From Trachelipus rathkii (lineage: Eukaryota; Arthropoda; Malacostraca; Isopoda; Trachelipodidae), in the NCBI GenBank assembly GCA_015478945.1, contig JABUQX010027513.1:5001-15000 (forward strand): a DNA stretch of 10,000 bases, in the 5' to 3' direction. Below, in pieces: positions 1 to 8,102 of this stretch. The stretch's first letter is position 1; each line of letters starts with the position of its first letter. The notes below the pieces were generated by a model, which saw nothing but the letters and a program-made list of their open reading frames with translations, was not told the origin of the DNA and made no database searches. A program made the position numbers and the translations under genes.

Positions 1-15
1 GTGGATATGAAGTGA

Positions 16-234
16 GTTTACTTTTTCATAGATTTAAGTTTACTTAGATCTGGACTGATTGAAGTTTACTACAAGTCTGACTTAACTAGTTTACTGGTTA
101 ATATTATTCATAGTTTACTCCTTCATAGATTTAAGGTTACTTAGATCTGAACTGCTGGAAATTTACTTCTCGAATGTAGTTTACTGCAAGTCCGACTTAA
201 CTAGTTTACTGGTTAGCTGTGTTCATAGTTTACT
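16..234. repeat. Two-copy imperfect tandem repeat, unit about 97-115 bp
   Basis: Copy 1 (16-112) and copy 2 (113-227) both start GTTTACT and share blocks such as TTCATAGATTTAAG, TTACTTAGATCTG and GACTTAACTAGTTTACTGGTTA. A third copy begins at 228 and breaks off after about 7 bases. Copy 2 is longer by an insertion around 165-185. The word AGTTTACT recurs several times inside each copy, so the unit itself probably grew from a shorter motif. No coding potential is visible. It is probably the edge of a satellite-like array that continues left of the window. Confidence 0.8.
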
Positions 235-575
235 GTGAACGTAAGACCTGCTTACAGATCTTTCCCTCTTAAATTAAATTAAATCCATTTCCATTACTTT
301 TCACACTATTAGTTATTTCGAAGTTCCCTTAAATTTCCCATTGCCTTATTATTTCATGCCTCCCCTGTTTTAATGATTTTTAAGAATTCGAATCACGCGC
401 ACTCTTCGCGTTCGCCAGTTCGCCAAATATATTTATTTTCTTTATTTTTCCTCTTTTAATAAAAACTTATTTTTAGATGCGTTTTGTTTTCCTGCCACTT
501 ACTATCAGGTGAGCTAATATAAAAAACTTATAGTGATAGCAGCGATTAAGACATTTAGCGATATTTAGATTTAAA
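235..575. other. AT-rich spacer, nothing recognised
   Basis: Non-coding AT-rich DNA with a short AAATT/AAATTAA stutter near 271-285. I see no open frame of useful length, promoter or structured RNA. Confidence 0.6.
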
Positions 576-2024
<1,449 letters not shown>

Positions 2025-2880
2025 AAAAGGAAGAAAAGAATAACAATCAAGAATATGTTTGGAACCATAAAGTAAAATTTTATTCTTTTATCACAATATA
2101 GAAAGGAAAATAGAAGAGAAATTTATTTGCTGAAGAATTGCTCTATCCGATTTCCTTGTTATTAAGTGTTTATTAAACATGAAATTCATCAATAGCGCAA
2201 TCAATTTTGAAGTAAGGAAAGTAATTCTATTCCATAGAAATCACTCTTTCTCTTTTAGTTTTTTCGAGCACCGTTAATGCTTTGATTTCCTTAGATTTTT
2301 TTGACATACTTATTCACATTTCGGAGATCAAATTACTGATGTAAGGATTGTCTGGTGCCCACATTTAGTTTTCTAATAACTCAGAAACTCTCTCTTTTTG
2401 GCAAGTCAAAGAATGATAGTGAATGGTCTAGGACTCTAGGTCTTTAAGCCGTCCTGTTGAAATTTATTGTTCTTATATTTTTCCAAGTGTTCATATCAGG
2501 TTTTATATTTCTTAGTAGATTACTATTTAACATTTCCTTCGAGGAGATCGGTGTAGAATATTTTTCCCAATATTCAGACGTCAATACTAATATACACTAT
2601 AGAATGGATAAGAGAGGGAAGATTATGAAAGAAAGGAAGGTGGTTGAATAGATCATTATAGCTTACACAAATAACAAAAATATCATCAAGGGGATGTATT
2701 ATGATGACATTTTAGTCAATTATTTAAAAAAAAAACTATCCTCAGTTCAAGTAATTATTTTGTAGCTGTGTAATAACTTAATTATTTAAAGATATTTTAA
2801 CACTGTTCTCTTACTCTAAATGGAGTAAATTTCAAATTTACACTTGAATATGGGAGGCAAGTTTGGCTCCGAAAGCTTGT
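2025..2880. other. Gene-free AT-rich spacer
   Basis: Ordinary AT-rich sequence between two TA tracts. The longest open frame (2457-2651) starts at TTG, is 64 codons of mostly hydrophobic residues and has no recognisable domain or promoter, so I do not call it a gene. A 17-bp near-perfect palindrome centred on C2833 (2825-2841) is the only local structure seen. Confidence 0.6.
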
Positions 2881-2884
2881 GTTT

Positions 2885-3042
<158 letters not shown>

Positions 3043-3288
3043 TAGTGATCCGACAGTTTGACCTCGACCAGCCTTTTCGATATGAAGGAATAGAGATATA
3101 GGTCTGAAACTTGGAATATAATGTATGTATGGGATAAGCTCGAATCCGTGTAAATTTCAAGTCTGTAGGATGTATATAGAGGGTGGTCACCCCCGAGGTG
3201 GACGCCGATATTGCGCTTACGCCTTTGTTGCTTGATCTGCGTGGGTGAGTTTAGGCCTAACGAGCGTTTGGGCGACCGACCATTTGGA

Positions 3289-3317
3289 GGTCAAACAGAC
3301 CGAAGGTCTGTTTGACC
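3289..3317. repeat. Perfect 13-bp hairpin with GAA triloop (left arm)
   Basis: GGTCAAACAGACC pairs perfectly with GGTCTGTTTGACC around the loop GAA (3302-3304). An identical copy lies in the right arm. Confidence 0.95.
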
Positions 3318-3333
3318 GACAGACACAGACTGA

Positions 3334-3359
3334 GCGCGCGTGCGCATACACATACACAT
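3334..3359. other. Z-DNA-prone alternating purine-pyrimidine tract (left arm)
   Basis: Twenty-six bases alternate strictly between purine and pyrimidine: a GC/GT stretch followed by AC/AT steps. GC/GT alternation is the classic Z-forming pattern. It is followed directly by an ATT microsatellite. Confidence 0.7.
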
Positions 3360-3381
3360 TATTATTATTACGTCGAAGATT

Positions 3382-3400
3382 CGATTTCCGAAGGAAATCG
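3382..3400. repeat. 8-bp hairpin with GAA triloop, left arm only
   Basis: CGATTTCC pairs with GGAAATCG around GAA (3390-3392). The corresponding place in the right arm (about 9100) lacks this hairpin, so it was gained or lost as a block. A further AACGATC/GATCGTT pairing follows at 3410-3431, matching the stronger hairpin at 9063-9091. Confidence 0.85.
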
Positions 3401-3693
3401 ATATGAGTCAACGATCTTAGCGGGGATCGTTTTTACGCTTTAACTTCGCGTTCCGCCGTGGTTGCTTCTTCATCAGTTTCGTTATTATATATCTGCGGTT
3501 GGGTTTATCATCATTGGGTTAAAATTTGGAGGGTGTTGAGGAGGTAACCTGCGTCATGAACGGATACGTCCCCGTGAAGATCCCCTGAAGGGACCCCACC
3601 TAACAAAAAATCAGTGTTCGTAATTGACTGAAATTTGGTGAGAGGATTCAGAGTGTAATTTCTAGAAAGACTTGGTATGGGAATCTGATGAGT

Positions 3694-3719
3694 TGGCTCC
3701 GGCACCGGTGCTGGAGCCA
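3694..3719. repeat. 26-bp palindrome (left arm)
   Basis: TGGCTCC...GGAGCCA around the centre GCACCGGTGC is a near-perfect palindrome with a single G/T mismatched pair. The same 26 bases are kept at 8756-8781. The adjacent CGGTGCCG (3722-3730) can pair with CGGCACC inside it, giving an alternative fold. Its neighbour CTGATGAG resembles a hammerhead core, but the GAAA box is missing. Confidence 0.85.
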
Positions 3720-3820
3720 CTGCGGTGCCGAGTTAATAAACATTCGTATAACAACAATGTAGGTGTCTTTATATATGTTATTGGATCTGTAGATTTCGAA
3801 AATAATGGTTTCAGAACCAT

Positions 3821-3821
<1 letters not shown>

Positions 3822-3854
<33 letters not shown>
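3822..3854 (+). repeat. Poly(A) run of 33 (left arm)
   Basis: Homopolymer A follows the small inverted repeat ATGGTT-tcag-AACCAT (3805-3820) and lies 82 bases after an AATAAA (3735-3740). The right arm has the complementary run (23 T) at the matching place. It could be an old retroposon tail caught in the arm before the arms became inverted copies, or a simple slippage tract. Confidence 0.9.
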
Positions 3855-3859
<5 letters not shown>

Positions 3860-3959
3860 TACACTTTTTTTTTTATAACTTAAAAATTTACTTTTTACAT
3901 ACCTAAAAAAGAAAAACAATAAAATCAAACCAACACACCCACCCACCCCCCCCATAAAT

Positions 3960-4375
3960 GATCTATTGATCTATTGATCTATTGATCTATTGATCTATTG
4001 ATTAAGGTCAAATTTTTTACTAAAATTGTCATGTTTTACATACCCTAAAGCAGTAAATCACTAAATCAAACACCATCCATCTACCTTCCTGTCAACCTCC
4101 TGACCTTCTGTGATCTATTGATCTATTGATTAAGTTCAAAATTGTTATGTTTTACATACCTAAAGCAGTAAATCACTAAATCAAGCCACTATCCAGCCAC
4201 CATCCATCCACCTTCCTGGCCATCCTTGATCTATTGATCTATTGATTAAGGTCAAATTTTTACTAAATTTGTAACGTTTTACATACCCTAAAGCAGTAAA
4301 TCACTAAATCAAACCACTATCCAACCACCATCCATCCACCTTCCTGGCCATCTGTGATCTATTGATCTATTGATT
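3960..4375 (+). repeat. Left subterminal iterons: octamer GATCTATT in four clusters
   Basis: Five perfect copies at 3960-3999, then two each at 4112-4127, 4228-4243 and 4356-4371. Each cluster is followed by GATT. The clusters are part of a larger tandem unit of about 116-130 bp, whose shared blocks include TTTTACATACC(C)TAAAGCAGTAAATCACTAAATCAA and CACCTTCCTGGCCATC. Regular subterminal repeats like these commonly bind transposases or replication initiators. No binding protein is known here. Confidence 0.9.
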
Positions 4376-4463
4376 CAAGTCACATTTTGAGTATCATTTT
4401 GGATAAACATAACATAAAATCAAGTTCTTTATACAAAGATCAAACAATATATGCTTTATATGC

Positions 4464-4585
4464 GGGCTTTACCCCTCCGAGGGAGGGGTAAGGCCTCAGC
4501 CCTTCGGGCTGAGGCCCAAAGCCCAACACTATCGGGGTGATCCCACTCACCAGGATTCGCACCCTTTCAGGGCGCATCCTCCTGG
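4464..4585. repeat. GC-rich hairpin cluster with a possible three-way junction
   Basis: An outer 7-bp stem (GGGCTTT 4464-4470 with AAAGCCC 4518-4524) encloses two perfect hairpins. These are an 8-bp stem 4471-4478/4482-4489 with loop GAG, and an 11-bp stem 4492-4502/4506-4516 with loop TTC. Two more follow: GGTGA/TCACC (4536-4551), and a longer imperfect one closed by CCAGGA/TCCTGG (4550-4585) whose inner CCCT/AGGG stem again has a TTC loop (4566-4568). The cluster lies just inside the left inverted repeat and has no counterpart by the right one. The T-shaped fold recalls parvoviral terminal hairpins in shape only. A nested insertion is also possible. Confidence 0.8.
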
Positions 4586-4599
4586 GATTTCTAAAGTAA

Positions 4600-5540
4600 T
4601 GTGTTGCTTTAGATACTCTTGGTTATGAAAACTGTTTATTCGTAAGACTTTTGCTAATGTCTACGTTTATTCACAGGTCAAATGATGTTATACTCGAAAT
4701 GAGGGACACTCTGATGAAGATAGTGTCAATTCATAGTTCAAGATGGTGGTATCTTTGATAGATTGATCACTTTGTTAAGGGATTTTGTTAGATAATACGG
4801 CTTTACCTGTTGCTAATATGCTCGAAAAGTGGGAACATATCGTGTATTGTATGACCTGTTAGCCTACTTTACCTTGATCAGTAGGGAATTTTTCAGGATG
4901 TTAGCTGATTATTCATACGTGAGGTATGTTAGGTTTGCATTTGTACACTATATTCCTAGTCGCGATTATGATTTGTTAGCTTTACTGTTGCTAAAACTTT
5001 GTTGGTTAAGCATATATTCGTAGGTTAGTATATAAAGAACTTATTTTTATGTTATGTTTGTCCAAAATGATACTCAAAATATGACTTGAATCAATAGTTC
5101 AATAGATCTGAGCGGATGGGCCGGGTAGGAGGGGACTGCAAAGGATGGTGGTTGATTCTGGTTACTGATTTGTTTTAAAATCAGTAAACCATGCTACTGT
5201 GATATTTTATTCAAGAACTTATTTTTATGCTATGTCAGGATAAAATTGTTCGGTTATGTATCATAAAGAATGAGATTATGTTGATGTGTGAGCGCCTTTG
5301 GGAGAGCTTTTGTATAAAGATAAAGGCATCCCTAATGATAAGTATGCAGGGTGAGCCTCGGGATTTGAAGGTATTGCGTAATGTTTCGAAAGGGATCGGG
5401 GTAGGTTGAGTTTTAAGAATGGTGTTAGTTATTTACCGTAGATGAGTAACGAACTTTGTTAATGAAAACTGTTTATTCGTAAGTTAGATATGCTATGTTC
5501 TTAGGTCCAATTAGCGTTTATTAGTTTGCCCAATGTGATA
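4600..5540 (+). repeat. Degenerate direct repeats of the arm-proximal spacer
   Basis: The best copy (about 4855-5172) matches about 7868-8170 in the same orientation, running from spacer into the start of the right-arm sequence, including TATAAAGAACTT, TTATGTTATGTTT and CCAAAATGATACTCAAAAT. It also includes two octamers at 5093-5108. Weaker copies lie near 4620-4760 and 5206-5240. A 22-base word beginning ATGAAAACTGTTTATTCG is identical at 4625-4646 and 5462-5483. Short open frames in this stretch (for example 4829-5023 and 5227-5409) fall within or beside the repeats and show no recognisable domain. Confidence 0.65.
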
Positions 5541-5559
5541 GCGTTGAATGAAACATGAA

Positions 5560-5642
5560 ATACAAACATAAAACGAACGGAGCGTAAGGCCTAAAAGTGA
5601 ATGTAAAACAGGTTAGCCTTCCTGTTAGGCTTGTGTTTGTAT
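5560..5642. repeat. Nested long hairpin
   Basis: A 9-bp outer stem, ATACAAACA (5560-5568) with TGTTTGTAT (5634-5642), encloses GCCTAA/TTAGGC (5589-5594, 5625-5630) and, as an overlapping alternative, AACAGG/CCTGTT (5607-5612, 5621-5626). It lies about 190 bases upstream of the first gene's TATA box. No function is assigned. Confidence 0.55.
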
Positions 5643-5822
5643 CCTTAATTTTATAATATCTTTTCTCATGATGCTTGTTTTAACGTCATAATCGTTGTGG
5701 ACTTGAAAGCATTAGGAGGTTGTGTTCTGTTTAAAAAGTGTTCTATTTTCATTAAGTGAACAATATACAGGTATACCTCTATACAAGACATTATACAATG
5801 GGTAATCAAGATCCCAGGGTGT

Positions 5823-5872
5823 GGGGTTTCAATCTTATATAAAAGAAACCCCGATGGTTCTGATTTTTTCAC
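5823..5872 (+). promoter_or_regulatory. Core promoter of the first PC4-like gene, TATA box inside a hairpin loop
   Basis: A consensus TATA box, TATATAAAAG (5836-5845), lies 33 bases before a weak initiator, TTCACA (A at 5871). This predicts a 5' leader of about 45 bases before the ATG at 5916. The TATA box sits mostly in the 14-base loop of a perfect 8-bp inverted repeat, GGGGTTTC (5823-5830) with GAAACCCC (5845-5852). Confidence 0.65.
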
Positions 5873-5915
5873 ATGTGTTAATCAATCTGTATACCGCAGT
5901 AACAAACGTATTTTT

Positions 5916-6425
5916 ATGAGTACAGATGAACTACTCTGTATATGTCGTCATGCTGCAGAATGGGTTAAGGAGTACTCTGACTCTACCAACGTTTTAGTAG
6001 AATCACCGGAAACGATTATTGCTAGAAGAGGATGTCATAAAGTTAGTCATCTTACTATCTCTTTTTCTAAGGGTATAATTTCACAACATCGATTGGAGGT
6101 TCGAGTGTGGAAGATGTGTAATGACACAGGCGTATTTAAACCTACGGCTCGTAGAATCTATATTTCTGGATTAAAACCTATAAAATATCTGTCGGAGGTT
6201 TGTAGGATGGTAATAACGCAAACTAAGAAATCGGAAATGCTGTCTGATTATGTAACTGTTGCGCATTACATGTTGTATCAGGAATATTGCTCATTCAAGA
6301 AAACGCTAGTTGATGATTCTGAGACTATCATTGAACGCTTCTTAAATTCTATAGAGGTACAGAAACTCATCTATCTATTTAGAAAACAATGGACCGAGTG
6401 CTTACCACAAGGATCTATCGAGTAA
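5916..6425 (+). CDS. PC4/SUB1-like ssDNA-binding protein, shorter paralogue, probably frameshifted near its end
   Basis: This reads as 169 residues from ATG to TAA. Residues 43-100 fit a PC4-type fold (strand, strand, strand, helix): VSHLTISFSKG (43-53), HRLEVRVW (58-65), TG-containing turn, FKPTARRIYIS (74-84), then a helix at 86-99. Motifs such as [IL]xVRxxW, the basic PTxR turn and the following hydrophobic strand are typical of PC4, whose dimer binds single-stranded DNA. Residues 11-18 and 109-127 (notably DxVxxAHxxxYxxY) match the neighbouring gene at 6904, so the two are paralogues. It lacks the roughly 55-residue N-terminal module of that protein. The reading stops early: a homologous tail continues in the next frame to 6537. 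It has its own TATA promoter, and no AATAAA was found close downstream. The family call is by eye. Confidence 0.65.
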   Translation: MSTDELLCICRHAAEWVKEYSDSTNVLVESPETIIARRGCHKVSHLTISFSKGIISQHRLEVRVWKMCNDTGVFKPTARRIYISGLKPIKYLSEVCRMVITQTKKSEMLSDYVTVAHYMLYQEYCSFKKTLVDDSETIIERFLNSIEVQKLIYLFRKQWTECLPQGSIE

Positions 6426-6537
6426 ACATATTTTAGTGTCTGAACGTGAACTTTTAACATATGTACTCAATGATGGTATCGATGAAGTGAAAAAATATAT
6501 TAGATATAACGACGAAAATGATTGGTTTTCAATGTAA
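6400..6537 (+). pseudogene. Out-of-frame C-terminal tail of the first PC4-like gene
   Basis: In the +1 frame relative to the gene at 5916, an open stretch runs to a TAA at 6535-6537. Its segment LLTYVLNDGIDEVKKYI lines up with IYTYILSKGVESLERYI in the paralogue (residues 224-240 of the protein from 6904). The frame change must fall around 6385-6426. A 15-base GT...AG stretch at 6422-6436 is too short for an animal intron and would not rejoin the frames. A disabling indel, a sequencing error or programmed +1 frameshifting remain possible; the first two are likelier. Confidence 0.6.
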
Positions 6538-6810
6538 AGATTTAGCGTTTTTAGATCTTAAGCCTATGTAAAAACTATATGTATATGATGAACATTGATT
6601 ATTATTATTATTATTATTATTGTTTTTGTTTTGTTTTTTGTTTTGGATAAGTTCATTTCATGTCAATTTGACTGTATAGATCTCCTTTGTATACATATAT
6701 TACCATAGTGAACCTGTTTATTGTTATTGTTGTTGTTTTTGTCTAACGAGAATATATACCTTTTGAACTGATATGGTTCGTTCGTGCATTGTATTCTTGT
6801 TTACTTTCTT
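6538..6810. other. Intergenic spacer with (ATT)8 and T/G-rich tract
   Basis: An (ATT)8 run occupies 6598-6621 and is followed by TTTTTGTTTTG-type T/G-rich sequence to about 6650. A similar T/G tract is at 6718-6742. T/G-rich DNA is compatible with a downstream polyadenylation element for the first gene, but no AATAAA precedes it. No gene seen. Confidence 0.6.
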
Positions 6811-6813
6811 CTG

Positions 6814-6877
6814 ATTGGCTGAAAGAAAGAATCTCATTACCTATAAGGGTTGTTTACGCATACGATTTCCTTCAGTA
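6814..6877 (+). promoter_or_regulatory. Core promoter of the second PC4-like gene: inverted CCAAT, TATA and initiator
   Basis: ATTGG (6814-6818, inverted CCAAT) lies about 60 bases before a TTCAGTA initiator (6871-6877, start A at 6874), which matches the arthropod TCAGT consensus. TATAAG (6842-6847) is 32 bases upstream of that A. The predicted leader is about 30 bases. This decides the start: an ATG at 6904 rather than the TTG at 6850, which would lie upstream of transcription initiation. Confidence 0.7.
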
Positions 6878-6903
6878 GTCCATTTTTTCACTGTACTGGC
6901 ACG

Positions 6904-7656
6904 ATGACATCTCCTCGCATCTCTACATCTGTTGCTGATATCTTCACGAGGAGCTTCGTTATTCCCAATGATGTGTCATTTATATTTAAGCGTAAACCAA
7001 ATGGTAGTCGTTACGTTGCTTGTATTTCTGCCAAAGGGTCAAATAATAGACCTTTATTCGTTTGTGTTGATGGGTTCATCAAGATTATCGAAATCGCTGC
7101 TGCATGGGTAGAGGATAAGTGTTTGTTATCCGAGAGATCAGCGTTTAGTGAAATATCTAACTGGGAAGACAACATAAGTGGTTCTAATAGAATAGACGTT
7201 GTGTTCTCGTCGTGTGACAATATTAAAACCCTTGAGGTACGCCAATATTGGAAACCCGTCGATTGTGTGACCTTCTATCGCACATGTATAGGTTTCACAG
7301 TTCGAACATCTAAAAATATTACACCATTGCTTAAAATAAAAAACGAATTAACATCGCACCTTAACGATGTTAACATACTTGAGGACATAATACATATAGC
7401 ACATGGTGTAATCTATGATATTTACACCGAAACATGTGGTTTCCCGTATAATGCAGTATACAGGAATGCTTTAATAACTATCAGCTTGGATGAGTTTACT
7501 TCTCTCTTGTATGAGAGAATGAGTGCTGCTGAATCAAAATATACCGAAAAATGGTTTAGTGTTGCTGAAGGCATTTATACTTACATTCTTTCAAAGGGTG
7601 TTGAATCTTTAGAGAGATATATAGAACGTACCCAACTTGAATCCTATGTTCGCTGA
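6904..7656 (+). CDS. PC4/SUB1-like ssDNA-binding protein, longer paralogue
   Basis: This reads as 250 residues from the ATG at 6904. The upstream in-frame extension to a TTG at 6850 is rejected because it precedes the predicted initiator. Residues 96-150 follow the PC4 pattern: RIDVVFSS (96-103), TLEVRQYW (109-116), a turn, FYRTCIGFTVRT (124-135), then a helix-like segment to about 150. PC4/SUB1 proteins bind single-stranded or melted DNA as dimers and act in transcription, replication and repair. Residues 22-72 (VSFIF, RYVACIS, LFVCVD, then helix IIEIAAAWVED) have a similar strand-strand-strand-helix layout and may be a second, more diverged copy. The C-terminal half (159-240) is predicted mainly helical and is shared with the paralogue at 5916. 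No signal peptide or membrane segment is seen. An AATAAA lies 22 bases after the stop. The fold is inferred by eye. Confidence 0.75.
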   Translation: MTSPRISTSVADIFTRSFVIPNDVSFIFKRKPNGSRYVACISAKGSNNRPLFVCVDGFIKIIEIAAAWVEDKCLLSERSAFSEISNWEDNISGSNRIDVVFSSCDNIKTLEVRQYWKPVDCVTFYRTCIGFTVRTSKNITPLLKIKNELTSHLNDVNILEDIIHIAHGVIYDIYTETCGFPYNAVYRNALITISLDEFTSLLYERMSAAESKYTEKWFSVAEGIYTYILSKGVESLERYIERTQLESYVR

Positions 7657-7678
7657 TCAAATGAATTAATATATTTAA

Positions 7679-7684
7679 AATAAA
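7679..7684 (+). terminator. Polyadenylation signal of the second gene
   Basis: A canonical AATAAA lies 22 bases past the TGA at 7654-7656 and is followed by a T-rich stretch. This compact 3' end is typical of a short intronless gene. Confidence 0.7.
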
Positions 7685-8020
7685 CTTATATTTTTATGTA
7701 TTTATATGTTTTTATGTCTTTATATAACACTCTTTTCAATGAAAATTATATGTTATAAAAATGAAAACTTGTTTTAGTTCCCTCTTATGTTCGATTTATT
7801 GACTACATTGATGATGATGGCTGTTTATTCTTGACCAAGTGTGAATAAGTTACGTTTTTGGTTGCTATGTTAGTTACTTTACTGTAGTTAAGGGTGAAAC
7901 TTTGTTAACGTTGAGTGTTTATTCCTGTTTAAGATGAGTTAAGTTTGTCGTTGTACATTATTTTCTTAATTCAGATGATGCTAAGTAAGCTTTATTAATG
8001 TGAAAACTTTGTTACGTCAA
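7685..8020. other. Spacer between second gene and right arm
   Basis: AT-rich sequence without an open frame of interest. From about 7868 it matches the direct repeat near 4855 (shared GTTAG, TTTACT, TTGTACA and AAACTTTGTT blocks at roughly two-thirds identity by eye). It leads straight into the right inverted repeat. Confidence 0.6.
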
Positions 8021-8102
8021 CATATATTGGTTGATGTTTGTATAAAGAACTTGATTTTATGTTATGTTTATCCAAAATGATACTCAAAATGTGACTTGAA
8101 TC

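Larger units (their letters stand above)
3197..3370. repeat. 174-bp core, identical in both arms (left copy)
   Basis: Reading base by base, this block is the exact reverse complement of 9114-9287. The sequence just inside it (3371-3660) shows many indels and replaced blocks relative to the other arm. The core holds the 10-bp palindrome TTAGGCCTAA (3251-3260), a 13-bp-stem hairpin (3289-3317), a 26-bp alternating purine-pyrimidine run (3334-3359) and a short ATT repeat. It could be a protein-binding or recombination core, or a gene-conversion tract. Confidence 0.85.
3042..4453 (+). repeat. Left terminal inverted repeat
   Basis: This arm is the reverse complement of 8021-9425, with mismatches and indels. 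The outer part (3042-3820) is moderately GC-rich with hairpins and palindromes. A 33-base poly(A) follows (3822-3854), then the inner part (3855-4453) with subterminal octamer arrays. Homology with the right arm ends inside at about CAATATATG (4446-4454). The outer part contains an AATAAA (3735-3740) upstream of the poly(A). Confidence 0.92.

Noticed and set aside
2457..2651. 64-codon hydrophobic open frame
   Set aside because: TTG start, AT-rich composition, no domain, promoter or polyadenylation signal.
3217..3411. Open frame on the minus strand with the same C-terminal residues as one at 9001-9267 plus
   Set aside because: The shared residues come from the identical 174-bp inverted-repeat block. 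The N-termini differ, there is no promoter and the content is built on hairpins and microsatellite.
3684..3730. Hammerhead-ribozyme-like CTGATGAG followed by a stem
   Set aside because: The conserved GAAA after stem II is missing and the right-arm copy has CTGAGGAG, so the catalytic core is not present.
4524..4590. tRNA-like 3' half on the minus strand (GGGTGCGAATCCT resembles a T-arm)
   Set aside because: No matching acceptor, D-arm or anticodon arm could be built; the similarity is confined to one short stretch.
5227..5409. 60-codon open frame with plausible codon mix
   Set aside because: Begins within a degenerate repeat copy, has no recognised motif and no clear core promoter. A decayed gene remnant cannot be excluded.
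5666..5872. 68-codon minus-strand open frame
   Set aside because: It overlaps the promoter of the first gene and shows no domain.
6422..6436. Tiny GT-AG intron joining the two frames of the first gene
   Set aside because: Fifteen bases is below any known animal spliceosomal intron length, and removing it does not restore the frame.
7011..7220. 69-codon minus-strand open frame
   Set aside because: Antisense shadow inside the second PC4-like gene.
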